Below, piece by piece: positions 1-5,570 of a stretch of 6,076 bases of DNA (position 1 is the first letter of the stretch; each line of letters begins with the position of its first letter). Under the pieces are notes generated by a model, which searched no databases, was not told the origin of the DNA, and saw nothing but the letters and a program-made list of their open reading frames with translations. This DNA is from Candidatus Bathyarchaeota archaeon (GTDB lineage Archaea; Thermoproteota; Bathyarchaeia; Bathyarchaeales; Bathyarchaeaceae): contig JAGLRI010000080.1 in the NCBI GenBank assembly GCA_023136395.1, forward strand, positions 1 to 6,076. Direction: 5' to 3'. The position numbers were made by a program, and so were the translations under genes.

Positions 1-114
1 GAGGGGAGACCAGATCTCTGGGGTATTAACTGGGAGAAATCTGTGCCTTTCCTACCCGCAGAACAGATAGAAAACCCGGACACACCACAACCATATCGTT
101 GGCCACCCAGATAA
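1..114 (+). CDS. C-terminal end of an unrecognised protein (partial)
   Basis: Frame 1 is open from the first base to a TAA at 112-114 and gives 37 residues. They look like real protein, being rich in Trp, Pro and acidic residues: a PDLWGINWE stretch at residues 4-12, then NPDTPQPYRWP at 25-35. Base composition here is clearly more GC-rich than in the following spacer, and the frame ends just before an oligo-T tract, as expected for the end of an archaeal gene. The start and most of the gene lie outside the window. I do not recognise the family from this tail and assign no function. A noncoding RNA was considered, but the open frame with a natural-looking C-terminus is the simpler reading. Confidence 0.6.
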   Translation, partial: EGRPDLWGINWEKSVPFLPAEQIENPDTPQPYRWPPR

Positions 115-129
115 AACTAAACAATCCCC

Positions 130-142
130 TTTTTTTCTTTTT
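130..142 (+). terminator. Oligo-T transcription termination signal
   Basis: Seven T, one C and five T follow a CCCC, starting about 15 bases after the stop codon of the partial gene. Archaeal RNA polymerase terminates on U-rich tracts of the transcript without needing a hairpin, so this is the likely end of the upstream transcript. No stable hairpin is evident directly before it. The rest of the spacer to 310 is very AT-rich with several TATA-like strings, and I see no further gene in it. Confidence 0.6.
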
Positions 143-275
143 AGGATTTTTATATTCTATAAATTAACATTTTAAAGCTAATACAAATATTCAGTTGATT
201 ATTCTATTCTAATATTTTATTTAGCGATTGCAAATCTATAATTAAAAAAACTAAAAAGTAACAAATTACCCTGGG

Positions 276-286
276 ATTAAAAAGGG
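276..286 (+). promoter_or_regulatory. Putative TATA box region of the trmG10-rnz operon
   Basis: ATTAAAAAGGG lies about 25-35 bases before the TTG at 311. With the usual archaeal spacing of roughly 25 bases from TATA-box centre to transcription start, the RNA would begin near 305, giving an almost leaderless message. The identical 11-mer recurs at 3408-3418 upstream of thpR, which supports a regulatory role. Other TATA-like strings lie at 149-156, 157-166 and 211-222, so the assignment is tentative. Confidence 0.4.
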
Positions 287-310
287 TGAATCTGCTGGGA
301 CGGTTAGCAA

Positions 311-1399
311 TTGAATACACTGATACGTAAGAAACGTGACCAAAAAGGATATACTAAAAATAAAAAAGCAACTTTATTCTTTCTGCTGTCAGGCGAACAT
401 CCAACCTTACCCTTTTCTGAGGTAAAATCTATTTTTGAAGCTGAGGGTTACAAATATCGTATTTTGGAGAAGTTAATTCAAGTTTTACGTGTGGAAACTG
501 ATGTTGATAGTATACAAGCGGTTGAATTTAGAGCAGCTATGACCCGTGTTTGCGGTGTGGAATTGTTTAGTTGTAACGCTGTAATTACTGAAATCGTTCA
601 GAAACTTCTGAATACGCCTTTGCATGATTTCATTAAAGGTGGAGAAAGCTTTGCTGTTCGGATACAGAGGGTGCAAGGTTGCGTCCCTCACATCGTGGGA
701 ATGGAACTAGAGCGTAAACTAGGCAAGCTAATTTTGAAAAGGGTTAAGGGGACAAGAGTAAACTTGAGATCTCCTAACAAGACCTTTTTTGGGGTTTTAA
801 CTGGAAAAAAACTCGTTTTCGGTCTTAAACTAATTGATATCCCTCCGACTTCCTTCGTTAAGAGAAACTCTAATCGATTATTTTTTCATCCTACAGTAAT
901 GTCTGCGAAGCTTGCTCGGTGCATGGTTAACCTAGCCCAACCTAAGACCGGGAATTTAGTGCTTGATCCCTTCTGTGGAACTGCCAGTATACTCATTGAA
1001 GCGGGGCTCATAGGATGTCGCGTAATAGGATTAGACGTGCAACGTCAAATGGTTGAAGGAAGTCTACAAAATCTCCTGTGTTATGATCTAAATCCCGAAG
1101 GAATTGTTGTGGCAAACGCTAGGCAACTTCCCATTTCTAAGGTTGACTGCGTTGTTACAGATCCTCCATATGGTAGATCATCCACTACACTAGGGTTGAG
1201 CACACAACAAATAATCAGCGATTTTTTAATAGTAATTGAGAACAGTCTTCCAAAAAGAGGGAAGATTTGCATAGCCTCTCCAAAAACAGTTGGATTAGGT
1301 GAAATCGGAAAAACACTAGGTTTTAATCATTTGGAGTCACATTTTTATTATGTGCACAAGAGCTTAACAAGAGAGATAGCTGTCTTTGAGAGAACTTAA
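311..1399 (+). CDS. trmG10: tRNA (guanine(10)-N2)-methyltransferase, TrmG10 type (THUMP plus Rossmann methyltransferase)
   Basis: Predicted to transfer methyl groups from S-adenosylmethionine to N2 of G10 in tRNA, giving m2G or m2,2G. The archaeal N-terminus FFLLSGEHPTLPF is at residues 23-35. A THUMP-like tRNA-binding region spans roughly 70-170, followed by a linker with FFHPTVMS at 191-198. The methyltransferase domain has motif I, DPFCGTASI (219-227), an acidic LDV (241-243) at the next strand, and the N2-guanine methyltransferase motif DPPYGRS (284-290). The length of 362 aa is slightly above the usual ~330-350. TTG 311 is the only ATG, GTG or TTG in frame between the TAG at 305-307 and the conserved N-terminus. 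It adds about 20 basic, non-conserved residues and has only a weak GGGA at 297-300 as a possible ribosome site, so the start is uncertain. The gene ends one base before rnz and is probably co-transcribed with it. Confidence 0.9.
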   Translation: MNTLIRKKRDQKGYTKNKKATLFFLLSGEHPTLPFSEVKSIFEAEGYKYRILEKLIQVLRVETDVDSIQAVEFRAAMTRVCGVELFSCNAVITEIVQKLLNTPLHDFIKGGESFAVRIQRVQGCVPHIVGMELERKLGKLILKRVKGTRVNLRSPNKTFFGVLTGKKLVFGLKLIDIPPTSFVKRNSNRLFFHPTVMSAKLARCMVNLAQPKTGNLVLDPFCGTASILIEAGLIGCRVIGLDVQRQMVEGSLQNLLCYDLNPEGIVVANARQLPISKVDCVVTDPPYGRSSTTLGLSTQQIISDFLIVIENSLPKRGKICIASPKTVGLGEIGKTLGFNHLESHFYYVHKSLTREIAVFERT

Positions 1400-1400
1400 A

Positions 1401-2324
1401 ATGAGTTTACGTGTTGTTTTTCTTGGAACTGCGGGAAGCATCCCAACTCCCAAGAGAAATCTGTCTGCAATTGTGATTAGGAGGAAAGAAGAACTTTTAC
1501 TCTTTGATTGCGGAGAGGGAATACAACGTCAAATGATTCAGGCTAAGGTAGGGTTTCATCGAAAAACAAAGATTTTCATAACGCACTTGCATGGCGATCA
1601 TATTCTTGGGTTACCGGGGCTTTTTCAAACAATGTCTCTATGGAATAGGAGGAAAAAACTTGAAGTTCATGGACCTCGAGGCATAAAAGCCTTTGTTGAT
1701 GCGATGAAGCAAACCGTCCAATTTACACTTACATTTCCTATGGAGATCTTCGAGATTAAAAATTCTGGTGTGATGTGTAATGAAAAACAGTATGAAGTCT
1801 ATGCTGTTTGGGCGGATCATTCGGTCCAAAGTCTGGCTTACGCGTTAATAGAGAAACCTCGACCTGGAAAATTTTATCCAGAGAAAGCTAGATCTATCGG
1901 AGTTCCAGAAGGTCCATTATGGTCAAAACTTCAGCAAGGGTGCCCCATTAAACTTTCAAATGGACGAACTGTCAAACCGGAAGAGGTAGTAGATCCCCCA
2001 CGCTTGGGAAGAAAAATTGTTTACACTGGAGATACTAAACCCTCAGAAGACATCATAAAATTAGCTGATAAAGCGGACTTGTTAATTCACGAAGCTACTT
2101 TTAGCGACGAGCTGCAAGAAAGAGCTCATGAAGATAAGCATTCTACTCCCAGCCAAGCTGCAAAAGTTGCAAAAAAGGCTCGGGTAAGACGGCTGGTTTT
2201 AACTCACATCAGTGCACGATATAAAGATCCCACCATTCTGCTTGAACAGGCAAAAAAAATTTTCCCTAATGTATGTGTAGCAGAAGATTTCATGAGGATT
2301 GATATCCCTTTCTTTGGACATTAA
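1401..2324 (+). CDS. rnz: Ribonuclease Z (tRNA 3'-processing endonuclease)
   Basis: A metallo-beta-lactamase-fold, zinc-dependent endonuclease that cuts the 3' trailer from precursor tRNA next to the discriminator base. From ATG 1401 the product is 307 aa, typical of the short RNase Z form. The metal centre is complete: HLHGDH at 62-67, His140 in ADHS, Asp211 in TGDT and His269 in LTHIS. DCGEG at 36-40 and the HEATF segment at 230-234 are also typical, as is His247 in the KHST segment. The flexible arm (exosite) that grips the tRNA elbow is represented by the PRPGKF-to-GVPEGPLW region (153-174). An in-frame TTG at 1386 would add five residues and overlap trmG10, but ATG 1401 gives the family-like start MSLRVVFLGT. 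The start follows the trmG10 stop after a single base, so translational coupling is likely. Confidence 0.95.
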   Translation: MSLRVVFLGTAGSIPTPKRNLSAIVIRRKEELLLFDCGEGIQRQMIQAKVGFHRKTKIFITHLHGDHILGLPGLFQTMSLWNRRKKLEVHGPRGIKAFVDAMKQTVQFTLTFPMEIFEIKNSGVMCNEKQYEVYAVWADHSVQSLAYALIEKPRPGKFYPEKARSIGVPEGPLWSKLQQGCPIKLSNGRTVKPEEVVDPPRLGRKIVYTGDTKPSEDIIKLADKADLLIHEATFSDELQERAHEDKHSTPSQAAKVAKKARVRRLVLTHISARYKDPTILLEQAKKIFPNVCVAEDFMRIDIPFFGH

Positions 2325-2366
2325 AAAAGACTTCTTTATGGTTTGGGATCTTTCCCCTCTGATTAT

Positions 2367-2768
2367 CTAATTTGTTTTGGGAGTTAGCCATTCGATGAAC
2401 TCCCGTAAATTATCCCCACGGATTTTCACCTTAATGGGTCCTAAGGGGGATTCTGCTGTAGGTTCTGAAAAAGAGAGGTGTCCTGCGTATGCAACCTGTT
2501 TATTAAGGTAGAAGGTTATGGATTTTTCATCTAATCCCTTAAACAATACGCTTCGGGCAGCATCAAGAACTCTCTCCCTCCTTAGAAGATTGAAAATTTT
2601 TGTTAAACTGTCAATACCTTTTGCTTTTGCAGTAAGTAAGCTCCCTCCTCTTTGAGGAGTAATCTTAAACTCAGCATCCCAAATTATATTTTCCACAGCT
2701 TTCCTCACTTTATCTGAGTCCTCAGTTGGTTTAACTTCAACCTCAACACAAACATCTATATCATCCAT
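2367..2768 (-). CDS. UPF0201 family protein (predicted RNA-binding, COG1325-like)
   Basis: A 133-aa protein resembling the archaeal UPF0201 family (RNA_binding / COG1325), which has been predicted to be RNA-associated or exosome-linked but has no firmly assigned reaction as far as I know. Visible features are the N-terminal strand VCVEVEVKPTED (6-17), a central helix-rich part with a basic LLRRERVLDAAR segment (61-72), a conserved-looking FYLNKQVAYAGHLSF stretch (86-100), and the C-terminal SPLGPIKVKIRG (107-118). No catalytic motif or membrane segment is seen. ATG 2768 lies inside the upstream kinase-like gene, a 13-bp overlap. GGGAG at 2781-2785 (minus strand), 12 bases upstream, may be its ribosome site. 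UPF0200 and UPF0201 are neighbours or fused in several archaea, which supports both calls. Confidence 0.8.
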   Translation of the reverse strand: MDDIDVCVEVEVKPTEDSDKVRKAVENIIWDAEFKITPQRGGSLLTAKAKGIDSLTKIFNLLRRERVLDAARSVLFKGLDEKSITFYLNKQVAYAGHLSFSEPTAESPLGPIKVKIRGDNLREFIEWLTPKTN

Positions 2769-3319
2769 TTTTTTAGTATACTCCCAAATAATTTGTCCAC
2801 CTTTCTCCTAAGCTGTCCTTTTGTTCCCTCATTTACAATCAAATGATCTGCAGTTGCTATGACGTCACCCAAGCCAACGTTGAGCTCTCTTAAATCCCGT
2901 TCAATAAATGTTTCTCTGATTCGTGGATCATCACTTCGTTTCCTATTAAAAAGGCGTTTGAATCTTGTTTCAGGGGATGCATGAATGGCAACGATAATAA
3001 AATTTGGAAATTGTTTTTTAAAATCTTTTACCTCAAGAGTGCTTCGAATACCATCGATTATAATTATTTTTTCCTTCAATTCCTTTATCTTAGGAATACA
3101 CCGCTTAGCCACTACAGCTGCCCCCTCTTCCTCCCTCAGTTTGAGCATAACCCAACCTAGATTTTCCGGTGTAGGCTCCAACTTCCTCCGCTCAACCTCA
3201 GCCCTTATTACATCCCCCATTACCACTACAGGATAACCTATTTCCTGAACAATTTCTTTTACTGTAGCTTTCCCAGCACCAGGCATGCCTGAAACACCCG
3301 CAACAATTTTCTCCCTCAT
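2756..3319 (-). CDS. UPF0200 family P-loop nucleotide kinase-like protein (dephospho-CoA kinase related)
   Basis: A 187-aa P-loop protein related to nucleotide and dephospho-CoA kinases (COG0237-like), of the archaeal UPF0200 family. The substrate is unknown. Residues below count from ATG 3319. The Walker A region is GMPGAGKA (11-18), with Ala where Ser or Thr is usual. VMGDVIRAE (33-41) matches the family's GDV segment, IIDGIRS (87-93) is a Walker B-like strand, and FNRKRSDD (124-131) is a basic lid-like region. IERDLREL (139-146) and the ADHLIVNEG segment (157-165) are also family-typical. The start is ambiguous. ATG 3337 would add six residues (MCAGVV), but ATG 3319 puts the first strand at the usual distance from the P-loop and has GGTG about 8 bases upstream. 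The gene probably heads a two-gene operon with the UPF0201 gene. Confidence 0.82.
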   Translation of the reverse strand: MREKIVAGVSGMPGAGKATVKEIVQEIGYPVVVMGDVIRAEVERRKLEPTPENLGWVMLKLREEEGAAVVAKRCIPKIKELKEKIIIIDGIRSTLEVKDFKKQFPNFIIVAIHASPETRFKRLFNRKRSDDPRIRETFIERDLRELNVGLGDVIATADHLIVNEGTKGQLRRKVDKLFGSILKKWMI

Positions 3320-3407
3320 AACCACACCAGCACACATTATATTCGCATATCCTAAATCCCTTCAGTTAACTATTATGGGGCTCAGTATGTATTAACGCTG
3401 AAAAACC

Positions 3408-3418
3408 ATTAAAAAGGG
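3408..3418 (+). promoter_or_regulatory. Putative TATA box region of the thpR-cca transcript
   Basis: ATTAAAAAGGG is identical to the element at 276-286 before trmG10. It lies in the region between the divergent UPF0200 gene and thpR, about 54-64 bases before the thpR ATG. Standard spacing would put the RNA start near 3438 and leave a ~35-base leader that includes the GGAG site. A second AT-rich string at 3427-3437 is a competing candidate. For the minus-strand gene, the TATA-like strings at 3364-3376 or 3387-3395 could serve. Confidence 0.4.
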
Positions 3419-3455
3419 AAATCCGTAAATTAAAATATGTTTGAGAGTATTAATT

Positions 3456-3462
3456 GTAGGAG
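3456..3462 (+). promoter_or_regulatory. Ribosome binding site of thpR
   Basis: GTAGGAG contains the GGAG core complementary to the 16S rRNA 3' end and sits 9 bases before ATG 3472. This favours 3472 over the in-frame ATG at 3481 as the start. Confidence 0.65.
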
Positions 3463-3471
3463 TTTAATCAT

Positions 3472-4035
3472 ATGCCTGATATGATCCGAAGCTTCGTAGC
3501 TTTTGACATCGATAACAAATTAGTGCTCAGACGGTTTTCAGAGGTTCAAAATATACTTGTAGCTACAGGAGCAAATTTGAAGTTGGTTAAGCCGCAAAAC
3601 ATTCACATAACTATGCGCTTCCTTGGAAATATATCTCCTAGTGTGGTTGACCTAGTCTATGAAGAAATGAGAAAGATTTCTTATGCTCCATTTGAAGTTG
3701 AAATTCGAGGCTTAGGTGTCTTTCCAAGTTATAATTACCCTAGAGTTATTTGGGCTGGAGTCCAAGAAGGTGTTGATACGCTTAGAGATATTATTAATCA
3801 GTTAGATCTCCCCCTCCGTAGGGTAGGTTTTAAGTCGGATTCAAAGGGATTTAACCCACATCTCACGCTTGCTCGTGTTAAGACGGGACAACATAAAGCC
3901 GAGCTTATTACTTGTATCAAAACTTGTACAGATTATGAATTTGGTACCATTAAAGCTAACTGTCTGAAGCTTAAAAAGAGCGTTTTAACGCCTAGAGGCC
4001 CCATCTACTCTACAATTTATGAAGTTACTGGTTGA
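3472..4035 (+). CDS. thpR: RNA 2',3'-cyclic phosphodiesterase (2H phosphoesterase, LigT/ThpR family)
   Basis: A cytoplasmic 2H-fold enzyme of 187 aa, the normal length for the family. Family members hydrolyse RNA 2',3'-cyclic phosphate ends to 2'-phosphate, and the bacterial members were first described as 2'-5' RNA ligases acting on tRNA halves. Both catalytic HxT motifs are present: His45-Ile-Thr47 in the NIHITMRFLG segment, and His130-Leu-Thr132 in NPHLTLARV. The N-terminus RSFVAFDI (6-13) is typical, as is FPSYNYPRVIWAGV (84-97) between the motifs. A clear GGAG site precedes the start, and an in-frame ATG three codons later is less well placed. The gene is followed 93 bases later by cca on the same strand, consistent with a shared role in tRNA end metabolism. 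The natural substrate in archaea is inferred, not visible. Confidence 0.92.
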   Translation: MPDMIRSFVAFDIDNKLVLRRFSEVQNILVATGANLKLVKPQNIHITMRFLGNISPSVVDLVYEEMRKISYAPFEVEIRGLGVFPSYNYPRVIWAGVQEGVDTLRDIINQLDLPLRRVGFKSDSKGFNPHLTLARVKTGQHKAELITCIKTCTDYEFGTIKANCLKLKKSVLTPRGPIYSTIYEVTG

Positions 4036-4116
4036 ACGTTGGTATGAAATTTTATGTATGATTCTGAAACCTATCCTTCAATACGAACAACTAAAAAATT
4101 AAAATGAGTAAAAATT

Positions 4117-4120
4117 GGAG
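4117..4120 (+). promoter_or_regulatory. Ribosome binding site of cca
   Basis: GGAG lies 8 bases before ATG 4129 but only 2 bases before the in-frame TTG at 4123, so it decides the start in favour of 4129. The AT-rich string at 4091-4104 could be a separate weak promoter for cca, but read-through from thpR is equally possible. Confidence 0.6.
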
Positions 4121-4128
4121 ACTTGCTT

Positions 4129-5547
4129 ATGACCACAGTTCTTGAGAGGGTTTGTGCCTATGTTTTAAAAAGGACCACTCCAAATCGTGAGGAAAGGTTG
4201 CGTATTATCACTTTGGCTAAAAATTTGAAGCAAAAAGTTGAAGCAGCAATAATGGAAGCGGGTATCGAAGCGGAGATTGGTGTGGAGGGATCTGTTGCAA
4301 AGGATACGTGGCTGAGAAACGAGCCGGAAATTGATATTTTCATGCGAGTACCTAATACCGTACCCCGAAAAGCATTTGGGACAGTCTACTTAAAAACGGC
4401 AAAAAAAGCTACCTATGGTTTAAAACAAATTGAGAGATTTGCTGAGCATCCATATCTCGAATGCATGATTAACAATGTGCGAGTAAATATTGTACCCTGC
4501 TACACTGTGGAGCAGGGTGAATGGATCAGCGCTATGGATAGAACACCCTTTCATACTTCTTACATAACGAAGCATCTTGATCAGCCGTCTAAAAACGAGG
4601 TGAGGATACTCAAGCAATTTATGCGAGGAATTGATGCTTACGGGGCGGAGATAAAAGTTGGTGGTTTTAGTGGATATCTCTGTGAGCTTCTCATACTTTA
4701 TTATAAATCCTTTATTGAAACCATAAAATTGGCTGCTAATTGGAAGAGAGGAGTAGTTATTGATTTCGAGGGTTATTATAATGGGGTGAAAGAGGAATTG
4801 AAGAAGATTTTTAAAAACCATATTATTGTAGTGGATCCCGTAGATAAAGGAAGAAACGTGGCAGCTGCGGTGAGAGAAAAAAAGCTAAATGAATTTATTG
4901 CTGCCTCGAGGGCTTTTTTGAAGAATCCTGATTTAAAGTTCTTTTATGCGCAAGAAGAAAAAGCTCTTGACGCTGAAAAGCTTCTTTACACCATGAAAGC
5001 TCGCAAATCAACCCTCGTCTTTGTGATGTTTGGAAGGGTAAAAACGGTGTCTGATGTTTTATGGGGACAACTCTTTAAATCCCAAAGATCATTGAGGAAG
5101 ATGCTTCAAAAATATTCTTTTAAGCTCATTCGAGATGAAGTCTGGAGTGATGAGAAGAATATCAACATGTTCATCTTTGAAGTAGGAGACCGCTTTCTTC
5201 CTTCAATAAAAAAACATTCAGGTCCTCCAATAGAGAAGAGGGAAGATTGTGAAAAGTTTTTACAAAAATATCTTGGAGCGGAACTGACCATTTCTGGCCC
5301 ACGAATAGAGGGAAATCGTTGGATCGTAGAAAAAAAGCGAGAATACACAGACGTAGTAACGTTTATAACTGAGAACCTGAAAGGTGGTGGGAGGCATATT
5401 GGTATAGCTAATCTATTAGCTAAAGCCATCACTGATTACTTTGAGATCTTAGTGAATGAAGAAATTTTACAGATTTACTCCGCTAATGATGAATTCGCGA
5501 AATTTTTAACAAAATATTTGAACGGAAGACTGGGATGGCTTGTTTAA
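4129..5547 (+). CDS. cca: CCA tRNA nucleotidyltransferase, archaeal class I, with an altered third catalytic position
   Basis: Adds or repairs the 3'-terminal CCA of tRNA from CTP and ATP without a nucleic acid template. The product is 472 aa against ~437 for the Archaeoglobus fulgidus enzyme, the extra length being mainly at the C-terminus. The nucleotidyltransferase head has GSVAKDTWL (54-62) and EIDIF (67-71), which supplies Glu67 and Asp69, equivalent to Glu59 and Asp61 of A. fulgidus. The third carboxylate is expected in the VxVDVVPCY-like strand. Here that strand reads VRVNIVPCY (117-125), so Asn120 replaces the Asp (codon AAT). The rest is well conserved: EHPY (106-109), DRTPFH (137-142), YGAEIKV (171-177), GFSGYLCELL (179-188) and VVDPVDKGRNVAA (234-246), with tail-domain segments beyond. 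ATG 4129 was chosen for its GGAG site. The frame is intact, so this is not a decayed gene, but activity cannot be assumed. Confidence 0.93.
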   Translation: MTTVLERVCAYVLKRTTPNREERLRIITLAKNLKQKVEAAIMEAGIEAEIGVEGSVAKDTWLRNEPEIDIFMRVPNTVPRKAFGTVYLKTAKKATYGLKQIERFAEHPYLECMINNVRVNIVPCYTVEQGEWISAMDRTPFHTSYITKHLDQPSKNEVRILKQFMRGIDAYGAEIKVGGFSGYLCELLILYYKSFIETIKLAANWKRGVVIDFEGYYNGVKEELKKIFKNHIIVVDPVDKGRNVAAAVREKKLNEFIAASRAFLKNPDLKFFYAQEEKALDAEKLLYTMKARKSTLVFVMFGRVKTVSDVLWGQLFKSQRSLRKMLQKYSFKLIRDEVWSDEKNINMFIFEVGDRFLPSIKKHSGPPIEKREDCEKFLQKYLGAELTISGPRIEGNRWIVEKKREYTDVVTFITENLKGGGRHIGIANLLAKAITDYFEILVNEEILQIYSANDEFAKFLTKYLNGRLGWLV

Positions 5548-5552
5548 AAAAC

Positions 5553-5566
5553 ATGCGCGCGCGCAT
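5553..5566. repeat. Perfect 14-bp palindrome, (CG)n core, between convergent genes
   Basis: ATGCGCGCGCGCAT is its own reverse complement and lies in the 23-base gap between the cca stop (5545-5547) and the stop of the minus-strand DUF89 gene (5571-5573). The alternating CG core is conspicuous in this AT-rich sequence. It could fold into a hairpin in either transcript, act as a bidirectional terminator or RNA 3'-end stabiliser, or bind a dimeric protein. It has no long T-run immediately after it on the plus strand, so it is not a standard intrinsic terminator. Confidence 0.5.
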
Positions 5567-5570
5567 AAAT

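Noticed and set aside
1..114. Possible structured noncoding RNA (stems such as CCAG-ATCT-CTGG and ATCTGT/ACAGAT, ending before a T-tract)
   Set aside because: The short stems are no more than expected by chance. No RNase P, SRP or tRNA signature could be matched, and the region is a continuous open frame with protein-like composition.
115..310. Small gene or mobile-element remnant in the AT-rich spacer
   Set aside because: No frame of credible coding character, no terminal inverted repeats and no target duplications were seen. It looks like terminator plus promoter sequence.
485..691. Open frames on the strand opposite trmG10, rnz, cca and the UPF0200 gene
   Set aside because: They lie entirely within well-recognised genes, show no known motifs, and are best explained as chance frames.
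1386..1400. TTG start for rnz overlapping the end of trmG10
   Set aside because: ATG 1401 gives the family-typical N-terminus, and the five extra residues are just the out-of-frame end of trmG10.
4036..4128. Possible C/D-box guide RNA between thpR and cca (ATGATTCTGA near 4056-4065)
   Set aside because: The C-like and D-like strings are too close together for a guide, and no C'/D' pair or terminal stem is visible.
4327..4335. Glu67 instead of Asp at the first catalytic position of the CCA enzyme (EID rather than DxD)
   Set aside because: The A. fulgidus CCA enzyme also has Glu at this position (Glu59), so this is normal for archaeal class I enzymes. Only the third position is odd.
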